DNA of 64,000 bases from Bostrychus sinensis (GCA_020698575.1 CM036248.1:20757729-20821728), one strand, 5' to 3'. Shown: positions 43,849 to 55,882, counted from the first letter of the stretch. Notes: generated by a model not told the origin, from the sequence alone. Numbers and translations are program-made.

Positions 43849-44303
43849 CAGTGGTTCTCAAACTTTTCACTACAAGTAGTATTGCAGAAAATGCGTGTTT
43901 TGCTTTCCAAGTACCATCTTTAACTTACAAAATGGCCCTAAATCAGGACTAGCGCAGGTCTAAACCCAAGATTAAATTAGTGATTTAATCTTAACCACTG
44001 TTATATCAAGACTAAAGTCAGGCCATTCATAAAGGACTATATTTCAAAAAGCTGTGCACAAGCCCTGCAAAAAGTGCTAAATCCAGGACAGACCTGGGTC
44101 TATACTAGGGCTAAGCTTCCCCTAAACATTTAGAACAAGACTAAAATGGAACTAAATTTGTTCTAGAACTAAATCAGGACTAAACTTGAACTAAGTAATT
44201 AGTTAATGGTTTTTATCTTCCAGAATTCCAGATACTCCTGAGTAAGGCTAGTAAAAACCTGTGTACCACAATTTGTACCCATACCACAGTTTGAGAACCA
44301 CTC
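43849..44303. mobile_element. hAT-like element with CAGTGGTTCTCAAACT ends, 455 bp
   Basis: The left end CAGTGGTTCTCAAACT and right end AGTTTGAGAACCACTC are inverse at 15 of 16 positions. No convincing 8-bp duplication is left. The interior holds degenerate ctaaaccagg-type units (for example AAATCAGGACTAGCGCAGG, TCAGGACTAAACTTGAAC). The 5' part matches 8,798-8,880. Confidence 0.85.
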
Positions 44304-44311
44304 AAGCTGTA

Positions 44312-44871
44312 TACTCATCAAGATAATTCAAGACCCATTATTATACTGCATCGTCTTGAAACTTGCTATTTTCTGTTTGCTCTCAGACTATTACTCTGCA
44401 AGGAAATGCCCATACAACACAGAAGAACATACTTTCTCCACAGCAAAAGCAGATATTCTTGTCTTTCACACACAGGCCCTTTTTCCAGCGGAAGAAGGCA
44501 CTCTATCCCCTCCTCTCTACCACGTGTCCGATCTCCACGGACAGAGGCCTGTGACGCTAAACTAATAAAGCCAGCATGGTGGCCACTGTGGGAGCTGGTG
44601 AAATGTTGTGAGCGGGCCACTCATCCGCAGCAGCACTTCCTCACTTTTATTCTTTTAGCCAAGATTTAGAAAATAAAACAGTGTGACTCCAATGCATTAA
44701 GCAGTACCATGCCTCTCCTGTTTAGTTATCAATGCTCCAACTTCAGAATCCAAAATTAACTGGATAAAAATAATGCATCTCTAACAGGATGAAGAGATCT
44801 TTTTGCTGCATAGTATATGATTGGAGTCTGCATATTATCCAGTGTTACCATATTTATATTTTGTTACTCTA
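44312..44871. other. Unique non-coding sequence
   Basis: Four overlapping open frames at 44,356-44,669 in three frames on both strands point to stop-poor sequence, not a gene. The part at 44,430-44,640 is GC-richer. Confidence 0.3.
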
Positions 44872-45103
44872 TCTTTCACTGTCCAAAGGCATGCATGTGT
44901 TAGGTCCATTGATGAATCTAAATGTTCTCTAGTGAATGAATGTGAGAGTGAATAGTTGTCTGTTAGTGTGTCAGCCCTTCGACTAACTGGCTATTTTCCA
45001 GTTTGTACCCTGTCTAAGGCCCATAGTTGTTGGGATAGGCTCCAGCCATCTGTGACCCCTCACAATAATAACACAAGCAGGTGAATAAATCAAAGAATGA
45101 ATG
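44872..45103 (+). repeat. tRNA-headed SINE-like repeat A, copy 6 (3' part)
   Basis: AAAGGCATGCATGTGTTAGG, GAATGTGAGAGTGAATAGTTGTCTG, GTTTGTACCCTGTCTAAGGCCC, TAGTTGTTGGGATAGGCTCCAGCC and CAGGTGAATAAATCAAAGAATGAATG. The head is missing. Confidence 0.75.
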
Positions 45104-46166
45104 TGTGTTTGAATAGAGTATTCCAATTGGGACATTAATGCATGTTAAATTAGAAAGAATCAGCAGTGGCTGGAGTTGTTAAATATTTTAATTTCCGTGA
45201 ATAAATCTGGAGGTAAAGGTGAACTGTAGCCCTTGGTCATAAGAAGAGAAAAGCTTGCATGAGCGTGGTGTTGTGTGACCTGCAGACTGAGGCTATGCTT
45301 GAGGCGTCCAGCAATCTCAAGGTCCCTGTAAGTTTGGGATTACTGCTGCTGCTCCCATCACCAGTCTAGCTCTGTGTTATACAAGTGCACGTTTGATGGA
45401 ACGTATCAATCAACATCAATTATTTTTGTTTTGCAGCTCATGGCTCATATTGTGCCCGGTGCTCTGCTTGTTAGTTTTTAATGACCTGGCTTAGCATTGT
45501 ATCCAGTGACAGAAATGTTTCAAAAGAATGACATATAAAATAAAATACAAAACCTGCCTCTGCCACCTTTTATCATTTGAAATAGAGTTAATTAGGGTTT
45601 ACACATGACATTTGGACCTCTGTAGTCAATGTGCATTTTAATGGCCTTGCAAAAAACTTTTAATGCACTTAGATAACTTGGCCAGACAGAAAATTGAAAA
45701 GCAACTTTTTTGTAACTTGTAGTGACGTGTCTCCTAATTCAAATATGAAAAGCATGAAATGAGGAAAAAAAGCAGTAGATGGTAAAGCTGTAGGGTAAAA
45801 AATTGAAGTTTGTTCTTTACAATGTTTTGCCTCAAAGGGGTCAATATGAATATGTTATATAGAGAATTCAAGCAGGTTTTCTTCAGCAGTCCAGTCGCTA
45901 TGCGACTTGTTTGTGTAACAGAAGAACTTGCAGTAGTGGTACAAAGTGGGCCACATGAGAATGTAAAAATGTCCAAGGGCCTTCTGATGTTTTATTTTCT
46001 TTTTGAATGCACATATAAATTCACAGATGCATTTTTTTTTACATGAATTTTATTTTAAACAACTTAAATCAAATTTAAAGTTTATGAATAAAGGACAGGT
46101 AATGTTTAGCTCATGTCCAATAATTTATATAATGTTTTCATACTAATAATTTAGCAAGCAGCAATG
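45104..46166. other. Unique non-coding sequence
   Basis: The segment at 45,220-45,460 is balanced and free of repeats. The rest is AT-rich. No gene is recognised. Confidence 0.35.
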
Positions 46167-46174
46167 TTTTAGAA

Positions 46175-47030
46175 CAAAGGTCCCCAATCACCGGGCCTCA
46201 GCTCAGAACCTGGCCATGGACCGTTTGGTACCAGGCTACAGAAGAAAGTATAAAAATATAAAATTTTTATTTTAGCTCTATTGTTTTAGTTTACCATGAT
46301 TTCTGTGTTTTACACAGATTACAAATTACTGCTTCCTCTGGAGCATCTTACCGCCATGCACTTGATTCACTCCCTCACTTTCTATGCATTGCTAAATTAG
46401 GCTGCTAAACCTAGCAAACATGAGTAAAAAACAATCATCACTCAAGAGTTGTTTTTTTTTTTGAAAGGTGGGGCTGGGGTTTGGTGAGTCGTTTTACATA
46501 TCACTGTTCGGGCTGGGACTTTAACGCGTTAATCATGATTAATTAATTACAGAGAAATTAAAGCATTAAAAAAGTAAAGTGCATTTAATTGCATTTCACA
46601 TCACAGAACTTTTCTCAGTGACCTAGTTTCTGGCGCACGGTAACCAGGGCTGACCATCCACATCAGTCAAAACACCAAATGTGTGTATTTCAGCTGTGCC
46701 CAGTTAGACATATGAGCCTATACACATGCACTACAGGTAACTGGGGTTTTCTCTGAGGTCGGCCCGCCCTGCGCATCCAGTGCACGGCGTCACTGCTTTT
46801 CTTTCACTTTCAAGACACCGCTCGTCACATCTCTGATCATTCTCACAGCTCACAGCGCACACAGGAGACAGCAGTCCATTGGATTCAGATGCGAAGAAGA
46901 GATAGAGGGGACAGGCCCATGCAGAGGAGGAGAACGATGAGAGAGGCGCACTCCCACGTTAATACCCCACCCCCAACACCTCAACCCAGTACTGGTCCTT
47001 GGGGGAAAAAAAAAAGGTTGGGGACCACTG
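46175..47030. mobile_element. hAT-like element with nested insertion, 856 bp
   Basis: The left end CAAAGGTCCCCAATC and right end GGTTGGGGACCACTG are inverse at about 12 of 15 positions. The flanks TTTTAGAA (46,167-46,174) and TTTTAGAG (47,031-47,038) form an 8-bp target duplication with one change. The 5' interior CCGGGCCTCAGC...TGGACCGTTTGGTACCAGG is the typical start of a common fish hAT-type repeat. In the middle (from about 46,510) the block GGGACTTTAACGCGTTAATCATGATTAATTAATTACAG belongs to another fish repeat, suggesting a nested insertion. No transposase is present. Confidence 0.85.
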
Positions 47031-47038
47031 TTTTAGAG

Positions 47039-47885
47039 ATGTTAAAGAGATTGGTCATAATGTAATTTACAGGGATATACTACTAACAGTCAGAGATATT
47101 TCTTTGCTCAAAGGTTTAATAAATGCATCAGTGGTACTACTTTTCTATTTTTAATGGTGACATTATATAGTTAATATAATCTATATTAATATCTAATGAG
47201 AATGTTAGATCAGGCGTGAGAGCAGAAGAGGACATGTACAATGGTACAGACAAAGCCACTGTACTGCAATCGCATAAACAATATATTTTTTACAATGGAA
47301 GCTGAGGGTTGTATTAAATCTCGCCATGTGTCATGGGCTGCACTTTTGGAAGTTTAAAATGTGTTGACCTCTTCATTGCAAAAATCATAAAACTTGTATT
47401 GGAACCTTTTGTGTTTAAGATCATACACTATTTCTTCTGTGACCTAAAATAGTATTCAAGAACTTCAGAGATGAAGAATCAATATTTATAAAACTGTGTT
47501 TTTCATTGTTGTATTACTGATTCAATTTAAAGTTTGTCTGCCTGCTTCCTAACAGAACTTGGTGCAGGAAATTGCTTCACTATAACGTTACAAAAGCATC
47601 ACCCGCTGCTCAAACTGTCTCTTAAAAGACAGATGGGTATCGATACTAAGTCAGGGATGACAGCAGCTTCTAGTTATGATGCTGGCATTGATCTTTTTGT
47701 AGCTTTTACGTTGATTTTGTCAGTTCAATGCAATGCACATTTGGGTACTGTTTGTATTTGATCAAACTTTAACTGCGTGAAAACATTTTCCAATAAAAAC
47801 TGTGTATAGTTTCACATTTCACCACTGTGTTTCTATAGTCCATCCCATTTCCAGGGGAACATAATAGTGTTGGTGTCTTTGTGTA
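47039..47885. other. Unique AT-rich non-coding sequence
   Basis: No gene or repeat is recognised. Confidence 0.4.
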
Positions 47886-47889
47886 TGAA

Positions 47890-48430
47890 ATAACTCTTTT
47901 CAAATAATTTCACACAGGCAGTTTGAACACACTTTGGCAGTCACTAAGAAGGCGATGTGAAAATCAGCCGACAGTGCTCATTTTGTTCTCACCACGCCAT
48001 GAATTTGCCAAGCAATCTTTGGATTCAGACCTATGATAGGTATTAGCACTCGCTCAATCACTGTGATAAAAGCTCGGGGTCACCTTTAATGTTGTGCAAC
48101 AAAAGGACCTCCTTAAAGGTCCAGCGAGCAATTGAAGTCAGTTCTGCACCAGTTCTGCTTCGGCAATAAGAAATCCTTTTTATGTCAGGAAGCTGGCCTG
48201 ATTGAATTCCTTTGCGTATCAGCCAATGGATCAAGAAAGAAAGGGAAGCAGATTTGTGCTTGTGATAAACTGTAGCCTCTGCTGAGCTGAGGATTTACAG
48301 CAGGCCTTGTTGATGAAATCCACTCCACTGGTGGATGTTGTATAGATGCTGCGGTAACTGCCATGCATAATCCAGACACACAACGCCTCACAACACCTTT
48401 AACAAACGATTAGCTCAGGTGTTACACTAC
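47890..48430. promoter_or_regulatory. Candidate conserved regulatory block
   Basis: This non-repetitive block has TTTGCCAAGCAATCTTTGG, GGGGTCACCTTTAATGTTG, GCGTATCAGCCAATGGATC and AACAAACGATTAGCTCAGGTG. It has balanced composition and no sustained frame. It is one of the stronger enhancer-like stretches by character. Confidence 0.3.
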
Positions 48431-48519
48431 ACAGGTTTTCCATTGTGTCATTAAACAGGTGAATCATTCTGAGAGAGACACAACAATGCTTAAATCAGTA
48501 GGTCATTTGCAAGCAGAGG

Positions 48520-48920
48520 TGAAAAATAAGCTGCTTCTGAACACATTTACATAAGTACATTTTTGAAAGATATATACTTTCTGGGTATAATTTCCAAAAC
48601 TACTTTTATTGCTACATACTTCAGTATATTTTAGAAGAAGAGTGTTACTTACACATTACTTAGCATTCACAAATTTGTTAAAATCACCAAACGAGTAAAA
48701 GCATTTTTTAACCTTGGTGGCAAAGAGAAGTAGTAATAGCAGCAGTGATGGTAGTACTAGTAGCAGTAATAGTAGTGGTACTTTCTACCCATGTAAAGTT
48801 TATACTAAATACTTTTTATATGTAGTTTTCACATTTATATTGATCATTACAATAAGTAAATGAGTAAATGCTAAAAATGCTAAAAACAATAATTGAAGTA
48901 CTTGACAAAACCATACCTCT
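48520..48920 (+). repeat. AAGTACTT-type dispersed repeat E, copy
   Basis: It has GCAGAGGTGAAAAATAAGC, ATTTACATAAGTACATTTTTGA, TTACTTACACATTACTTAGC, an AGTAGTAATAGCAGCAGTGATGG...TAGTAGTGG patch and AATTGAAGTACTTGACAAAACC near its end. The central AGT patch corresponds to the ACT patch at 36,945-37,125. Confidence 0.6.
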
Positions 48921-49651
48921 ACTAAGGCATCGTAATCATTTGTTTCTTTGCAGACTCTTTGTGGCTATAATTTAAATATGAGCATTCGATTTTGAGTTAT
49001 CTTGCTAACATTGAAAAAGACAATCTATTTAGATCTCAGAAAATAATATTTCTTTAGTTAAGTGTCAGAAGTGCAGTAATATTAATAGTGGTAGCTGTGT
49101 GAAATAAATTGTGAGGCCGCCTATAGTGCACCGCAGAGTGTGACAGGCCGTTTGTTGTGAAACTAACCGGTTGCTATAGACACAACAATATAAAAAACTC
49201 TAACCTTTATTGGGACCATTTATGCCTCCATTGCCCCTGATTGAAAGCGCCGTAACTGTCCTAGATTTATAATGGTGGCCCTGCTCTCAGTGGCTGTCCT
49301 TCTCTCTCCTGTATGCTGCATGACTCAAGGAGAAAGAAAAAATATTTGATTTTTATGTGATCGACTTTGTTTGCTTTAAACATCTGATTTATACACATAT
49401 TGGCAGGTGTAAAGTCTGTTAGTATTGGTTTGCCAACACATGGTAAACAAAAAAGTGGATTCACAGGAGCACACTGCTATGCATGGAAGCCTATAAGATG
49501 ACTGAACAGATTATTGTATTGCAGTCCAAGGCTAGAATAAAACTAGACAGCACTGTCAGCCCCAAAAACTGTGACTCCATGTATCAGGACATGTCTCATC
49601 ACAAGTAGTGCTGAAAACAGATGGTAACAGGGAGACCTCAAACCTCTGCTC
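48921..49651. other. Unique non-coding sequence
   Basis: The part at 49,105-49,330 is balanced (CCGCCTATAGTGCACCGC; GAAAGCGCCGTAACTGTCC). No gene is recognised. Confidence 0.35.
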
Positions 49652-49659
49652 CTTCAGCA

Positions 49660-50352
49660 CAGTGTTTCCCAACCAGGGGTACGGGGACCCCTAGAGGTAT
49701 GCAAGCACTTCTCAAAGGGGAATTGGAATTATTTGATAATTTATGTGAATGATTATGAGAAAATATTTGCAGTCTTCATTATTAGACTATTGAAATGTAT
49801 GAACGACAAGCTTGGTCAAGTGTCCCAGTGACACTGAATATCAACTCAACTCAATTTTATTGTCCCAAACAGAAAATTTGATTTGCAGTTTGTGGTACAA
49901 CCAGTGACAGACCCAACATACAGAAATAAAATCACAGTTACAGTGGAACACAACCTGGATAAAAACACTCATCAGTCATCAGTTAAACAACATGAATAAA
50001 ATCTAAGTAAAGTAAAGTCCTTATGTATATAAAATATATCTACAAGAGGTCAGCCAATCAAGGCCAGTACAGAGTTAAGTGAATAATATGTAATATAGGA
50101 AAATAATAATAGTAAATTAAGTAATTAAGTAATAAATAAAGTAAGTATAAATATATAGTTTACATTGTAAACTTTGTAAAGTTTTTAGTAGGAAGATCTG
50201 TATTTACAATAAAGTAAGTATACAATGTCTTTACACTAATAAAGGTTTTTTAAATGACCACCAAGAATCATCTACACATAAAGTCAGGGTATACTCATGG
50301 TATGACAAAAGGCCCAGGGGGTACACAAGACAAAAGAGGTTGGGAACCACTG
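49660..50352. mobile_element. hAT-like element, same ends as 32,517 but another interior, 693 bp
   Basis: The left end CAGTGTTTCCCAACC and right end GGTTGGGAACCACTG are identical to those of 32,517-33,454. The flanks CTTCAGCA and CTGTAGCA agree at 6 of 8. The subterminal part GGGGTACGGGGACCCCTAG...GTATGCAAGCAC is also shared. The interior (about 49,740-50,280) has no minisatellite. It has a LINE-tail-like stretch (CTCAATTTTATTGTCCCAAACAGAAAATTTG) and AAGTAATTAAGTAATAAATAAAGTAAG-type sequence. Confidence 0.88.
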
Positions 50353-50360
50353 CTGTAGCA

Positions 50361-50638
50361 CATGTAAGTATGTCCATTTTTGACCATCTAAATATTTTGC
50401 TATGAACAATCATACCCAAAGTGTTTGAAAATAATGATTATTTATTAGACTTATGTTACCACCTTCGAAGAGGTTATGTTTTTACCATTGTTGGTTTATT
50501 GGTTTGTTAGTTTGTTTCTCAGGACAGCCCAAAAAGATAATGGATATTATTTTTTAAAGACCTTTTCAGGAAAGTAATGTGCCAAGGTAGAAATTATTGG
50601 TTTTGAATACAGGAACTTTTTTGAGGATTCTGCACTGT
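50361..50638. other. Unique AT-rich non-coding sequence
   Basis: Nothing recognisable is present apart from a GGTTTATTGGTTTGTTAGTTTG patch. Confidence 0.4.
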
Positions 50639-50639
50639 T

Positions 50640-50775
50640 GTGATAGGCCAAAAGCTACTAACTCCAGCCACAACAGGTCAGTAAACAATCATTTTTTTAG
50701 TGGATTATTTTCCATTGTGAGACATAAACACTTTGGGGCTTAATGAATAGAGCTTTTACACCATAAGTGCTATGC
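50640..50775 (+). repeat. tRNA-like repeat D fragment
   Basis: It has CAGGTCAGTAAACAATCATTTTTTTAG, CCATTGTGAGACATAAACAC and GGGGCTTAATGAATAGAGC, then TTTTACACCATAAGTGC. The blocks and order equal those at 40,890-40,950 and 63,275-63,400. Confidence 0.6.
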
Positions 50776-53160
50776 CAACGCTTGAAAACTGAATATTGTT
50801 GACAACTCAAACAATTCTATGCCGCAGTAGACCAGAGCCTTATTAACAGAGTGGACCTTGTTGATTCTGCTTCTCTCTTGTATGGTATGTGACTTTTTTG
50901 CGAATACAGTGTACAAATGGCAGAAACAATATTCAATACAAAGCCTGTTTTTCCTGTGAGCCTGGTGATTTTTCTGCTTCTTCTCAACACAGTGTCCACC
51001 TAATGCCCTGGTCAATACCCCACATGCAGCAGTTCCACCCACTATAGTCAACACACCAGTACATAAGAGTGGTGTTCTTGTACTTACCTCCTGGAAAATG
51101 CCATCCAGTAACTACTGCAAAGCGTCATTATGTTCAAACACTGTTGAGATAATTATGTGACTCACACAAGAAAACACAAACGACCTGCAATAGGTCTGTC
51201 GTGGCATTTAGACGGATCTTACATAAAACACATGAAATTGCTTTGAAATGGTACCGGCAACCATTTAGCAGTGCTTTAGTCTGAGACATCAATAGTGTTT
51301 ATGTGGCTCAGAATGCTTTAATATTTAAGGTCCAGATGAGATTTTCTCTACTTTTACTCTCTTTTATGTCTATTATATTACTGTGCAGTGTGTTGTTTCT
51401 ATAGTTTAGTGTATTGGTTTAAACAACAGCAGTATAGGTAGGTTGTACAGCACTTTAGGAACTGTGTTTGTTTGTAAAATATGTTATATACATAAAGTGG
51501 GTTGGATACATATACAGTACATCCAGTTGATTGGTTTTCTTTGGTGGCTAATGCTAATTCCACCATTAAAATTGAATTGTAGTCTGCTTTGCTTATGGCT
51601 TATGTTTTTGTCAAACAGTCACATTGTTTGCAAAACGAGCCGATAGAAAATAAAGTAAGTTAGTTCTTCTGTAAATAATTCTAACATTTTTTGTGGAAAA
51701 ACTGTGGAATAATTAAACTTTATGTTACTACAGAAAGATCCAACCCATTACAGCAGTTACAATAGTTTTTCTTCTATGGTTAAATCCATGAGAAAGCTGA
51801 GAAAACACGCTCCATCCCTGGTGGCGGTGCAGTCCTTTCCCCCACAATCCCCACAGGCTTCACAAACACTGGAACATCTGCATCGCCAGAAAACTCCTCA
51901 CAAGAACTCCGCTTTGTCTCAGGGCAATAGCACAAAGCACAATCAGAGGCTGCTGCTGCGGCTGTGTTCAGAGCCAGCGGTGTACGGTATGGGTCCATCC
52001 CTCCCAGCTTATGTGGAGCCATGTCACATCACAGTGGGCTTGCGGCTCTAATTGGGACACAGAGAAATGAATTTGCCAGCTATGACCTGTCGAGGATTTC
52101 CAACCAGAGCAAAAGGGCAACACTTCTTAGTACATGTAAAAAATATATGTATTTCCTTTGTAATCACACAGACCTCCCAACAATGAATCCATTTCCGTCA
52201 TTCAACAATATATTATTTAATTGCTATTGTTTATTCTGACCGAAAAACTGCAGAGAACATACATTTTTCCTCGTCTTCATTCTGCGTCTGATGATCTGCC
52301 ACTGTCAGTTCTGTCTCATCAGCCACTATGTGATGCAGAATGAAAGATGAACAAGTAAACTTGAACCAAATGCTATTTGTTCACACTTTGGGAGGGTTTG
52401 CAGACAAACACAAATATATCAATAAATTTCATTCATTCCCTTTGGCTTTCTAAACAGTTTATTTGACCCTTTAAGTGTTCCAGAGAATGGTGCCATAAGC
52501 TAAGCAGACCAAAACATACTGTGGTTCATTGGACAAAGCAACAGACAACAAATCAACAATGTGAGTAATGTCAGAGTCTGGTTAGAAACATTAGCGAATG
52601 CACTGATATTTATTTAATGTTGCAATTAGCTTGTGCATATGATTAAGCTAAACACAAAATAATATAAGTCTCTGAATGTTTATGTTACACCGGACGAGTA
52701 TAACTAGCAGTAGTTAGTAGAGATGTGATGAACCACAATTGTTTTTCAGTGTATTCTCAGATTTAATCCATAAACCACAAAAACTACTTTAATAAGTTAA
52801 CTTCAGCAAATGGAACTGACTATCAGATCTGTGGGCTCTTAAGTCAAAGTCAGTTTTATCAAATATATCAACAGGCATTTGCTGCTGATTACGTCCATCA
52901 CAGAAGGGTATGTTTTATATTTGACAGAAAAGTATAGCAGAAGATATTATGGAACATTTCTCTATAAATGTAAACCATGATAGTCATGACAGTCATATGC
53001 AACTTTGTCCTTTGTAAATGCCAGAGAACAAACAACAAACTCCAGTTCTCAACATTCGTCATTAAATCTAAATGATCTTTCCATACTATAGTAAATTTCT
53101 ATATGTTGTTTGGTATCTTGCCAGTCCCAGTACTGGTTTAAAACATATTATTTTTAAATG
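50776..53160. other. Unique non-coding sequence; GC-richer part at 51,780-52,080
   Basis: The 51,780-52,080 stretch has higher G+C and open frames on both strands (109, 91 and 80 codons), none recognised. It could be a regulatory block or a non-coding exon. The rest is AT-rich and featureless to me. Confidence 0.3.
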
Positions 53161-53540
53161 CAGTCACATTTATTCCTACAGCTGCACAATACTCCCTGCC
53201 ATAGAATTAACAGGGGCATGTGACAGTGAACTCCAAATGCTGTCTGCCAGAGACTATCATAGTCACTGGCAGCAAATGCACCAGGCTCTGTCATGCAGAT
53301 TATGGTCCCGCTGCTGCAAGAACTCATAGTGCTGGTGGTGGGTGTCAGGGGGCCCGGGGCCAACAGGACTGCTGTCTTTGTGTTGTGTCTTCAGCAGAAG
53401 CCCACTGACATCCTCACATGATCCTATTGCTCTAGTGACAAAAGCCAGTCTCACTGAATTGCTGCTACTATGATTCTTTTTATTAGATTTGAAGAAGGAA
53501 TCAGGCATCCCCTGGAAGATTTTGTCCACAAATTTTGAAA
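53160..53540. promoter_or_regulatory. Candidate conserved regulatory block
   Basis: This non-repetitive, balanced stretch contains CATAGAATTAACAGGGGC, TATCATAGTCACTGGCAGC, TCATGCAGATTATGGTCC and CAGGGGGCCCGGGGCC. Overlapping open frames on both strands have no domain. Function is inferred only from character. Confidence 0.25.
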
Positions 53541-53589
53541 TATTAAATGGATCCAAATTTGATTTGGAAGATATATTTTCTTTCCTTTC

Positions 53590-53775
53590 AGTTTTTTTTT
53601 TTTTTTTTTTCTGTGGGGTCGCCACAGGAAATCATCTTCCTTCTGGTGTGCAGTCATTTGCATATTGATTTGGCATAGTTTTTTATGCCAAATGACCTTC
53701 CTGATGCAGTGCTCTCCATGTATCTAGGCTTGGGACTGGCACTGGCTTGTAACCCTTTGTGGCTTGATTAAAATA
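53590..53775 (+). repeat. Dispersed fish repeat B, plus-strand copy
   Basis: A T-run (53,590-53,612) leads into TGTGGGGTCGCCACAGGAAATCATC, TTGCATATTGATTTGGCATAG, ATGCCAAATGACCTTCCTGATGC and CTCTCCATGTATCTAGGCTTGGGACTGGCAC, then GGCTTGTAACC. It keeps the 5' block GGGGTCGCCACAG best. Confidence 0.78.
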
Positions 53776-54129
53776 TGGTTGAAATAAGACACACTGTTGT
53801 AATTGTTAAGACCTAACTGTGTGCTATTCTAGGATGAGGGCAATTTACAGGGGGAAATTGACTAAATTTATAAGGAAGGGATGTCTCTAGTGGCGTGGGG
53901 AGTTACAGAAACTACACAGCCAGTGAGGAACAGGAAGTGGAAGGTAAGCTTCCTGATGCCCTCTCCACACAGGGCAGATGCTAAACAACTTTGAACATCT
54001 CCTGCATTTGTCTTTTGAAAAAGTGAACACAAAATGTTTCATATAGTGGTGGGTGCCTGGTCTATGTCCTGTTACTTTTGCAGGAGTCCCATTGGAGTGG
54101 CCCAATGTGACAACAGGGCTGGTCCCAGT
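53776..54129. other. Unique non-coding sequence
   Basis: No gene or repeat is recognised. Confidence 0.35.
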
Positions 54130-54480
54130 TTAGTTGTCTAATCTCAAGCGCATCACAAAGTCAGGGCTGGCTTGCACTGCAGGCCACACAGAAAGGACAG
54201 AGGACAAGGGCCCCTCGACCTGCTGCTGCTTCCCCCTCTCCATCAAAGCTGACATGGGACTTCCTCTCCGGCCCACTGAGCACTTTTACCCACACTTTGC
54301 AGCCCTATGGGGGGCTACAGAGTCCAGGTACATGGCCAGACTTGCGCTCACCGGAAAGCTGTCCCTCCCACTTTTTAATAAATGTGTATTCACAGCGTCT
54401 TGCACACTAATTACTGCATTGAGAAAACAATCCATTATACAGTGGGAGGTCCGGAGAGCTGCCACTTAGGCAAAAAATAC
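54130..54480. promoter_or_regulatory. Candidate conserved regulatory block, GC-richer
   Basis: The stretch has higher G+C and ends in TTGCACACTAATTACTGCATTG and AACAATCCATTATACAGTGG, words typical of homeodomain-bound elements. The plus frame 54,134-54,469 (111 codons) is rich in cysteine, threonine and arginine, with no recognised domain. I favour non-coding regulatory sequence. Confidence 0.28.
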
Positions 54481-54824
54481 CGACAAAATAACTGAAAAAA
54501 AATTGATCTGCACTGCCTTAGCGATTTCATCTTGCACATTTCCCATTTGCACCTAATCATATATTTCAAAGACACTGACATTGTATGAAGAATATGTTTT
54601 TAATTCCCATGACCCCCACAACCTCCTTCCCGTCCTGTTTCTCCAGTCTTCTTTGCCTTTTAAAAAGCATGAAGTCGGCTGGGTTTGTCAGTAATGGTTA
54701 ATAACTAATTCATTGGTCCTCTCTCATTTCCAGCAGCCAGTAGTTTTCATCTTATTCCCCACTTCAGAAGTTTCACTTTGGATCTTTGACTAAGTCAGTC
54801 TGTCTGGTTGCTCACTTGCCGGAT

Positions 54825-54827
<3 letters not shown>

Positions 54828-54884
<57 letters not shown>
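54828..54884. repeat. (TA)28 microsatellite
   Basis: An uninterrupted TA dinucleotide array of 57 bp, self-complementary and likely to be length-variable. The tyrosine/isoleucine frame through it is an artefact. Confidence 0.97.
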
Positions 54885-54886
<2 letters not shown>

Positions 54887-55744
54887 AACAATAAATCTCA
54901 CTTTGTTCCTAAGTGTGAGAATGCAGATGCAGCAAAACTCCCAAAATCTGAAGTGGTGTGTTTGTGTTTAAATTCTAATTAGCATGTAATCTTCAATAAT
55001 GGAAACACTAGTAAAACAAGACATTTTCTTTAAGCAAAAGTACTCACTGCATAATTTCCACAAAACTGTATCAGTCATATCTGCGGGCCAACTGACGAGA
55101 GCCACCCCAGGCCCCCTTTTTTTAACACTGCAGGCTATATCTATCATAATCAAAGGCTTTTTTATGCAAATGTCTGCTGACTGACTCTTTTAGGAGTACA
55201 AAAAGCTCTTGTATTTTCTATTGAAAATCACACTCATTAGGAAATGGAAATTCCCTTATCAAAATGAGCTGCAACAGCAACTTACAACTGTGCTATATAC
55301 TGTACTATGTATCATCACAGAAGCAGATTCACAGATTTCAAGCTGCAAGATGAAGACGACCACTATAAATCAGAAAAGACCATATGAACTGGAAAAGTGT
55401 GTAAAACTATGATTCACTTTTATAGTGTAAGAGTGACATGACAGCGTGCTTAATGGCCCATGGGTTAGTGCTTTGTCTTATAGCAGCAGCTCATTGTTGT
55501 ATACATCCAGTTTCATAAAAGTTATACTAAAATGTAAAATATAAATAAAATCAAACCAATTGCATTCACAAAACCATGTTTTAGTCACAATTGAACATAA
55601 ACAATATATCAGGTGTAAAAAAAATGCAATATTTTAGCAGTGTTTACTGATCATGGTCTCATAATAACTTTTTTTTTATTATTATTATTATTTTTTATGA
55701 TACAGGTTTAATGTTCTAAACCAATGCAGTGACTCTTGGTACAG
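54885..55744. other. Unique AT-rich non-coding sequence
   Basis: A T-run and ATT patch lie at 55,669-55,695. No gene is recognised. Confidence 0.4.
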
Positions 55745-55882
55745 AATCTTGAATGTTTTTAATGCCACCTGACATGCCACCTGAGGGCAATGAAGATTAT
55801 GAGCATCTAACACAAAAATACTCTGCCTTTCTAAAATACTCTTTTTTTTATACCTAGTCATCCTATTGCAATGTTGCCAATT
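55745..55882 (+). mobile_element. Tc1/mariner-type miniature element fragment
   Basis: It has GAATGTTTTTAATGCCACCTG, GAGGGCAATGAAGATTATGAGCATC, CACAAAAATACTCTGCCTTTCTAA and TTTTATACCTAGTCATCC. The blocks and order equal 39,365-39,490 in the 39,088-39,662 element. Confidence 0.65.

Noticed and set aside
43849..44303. 8-bp target duplication for the CAGTGGTTCTCAAACT element
   Set aside because: The flanks TATTACAG and AAGCTGTA do not match well enough to claim a duplication.
54134..54469. 111-codon plus-strand frame as a possible exon
   Set aside because: No recognisable domain or convincing splice sites; composition and the AATTA words at its end fit regulatory sequence better.
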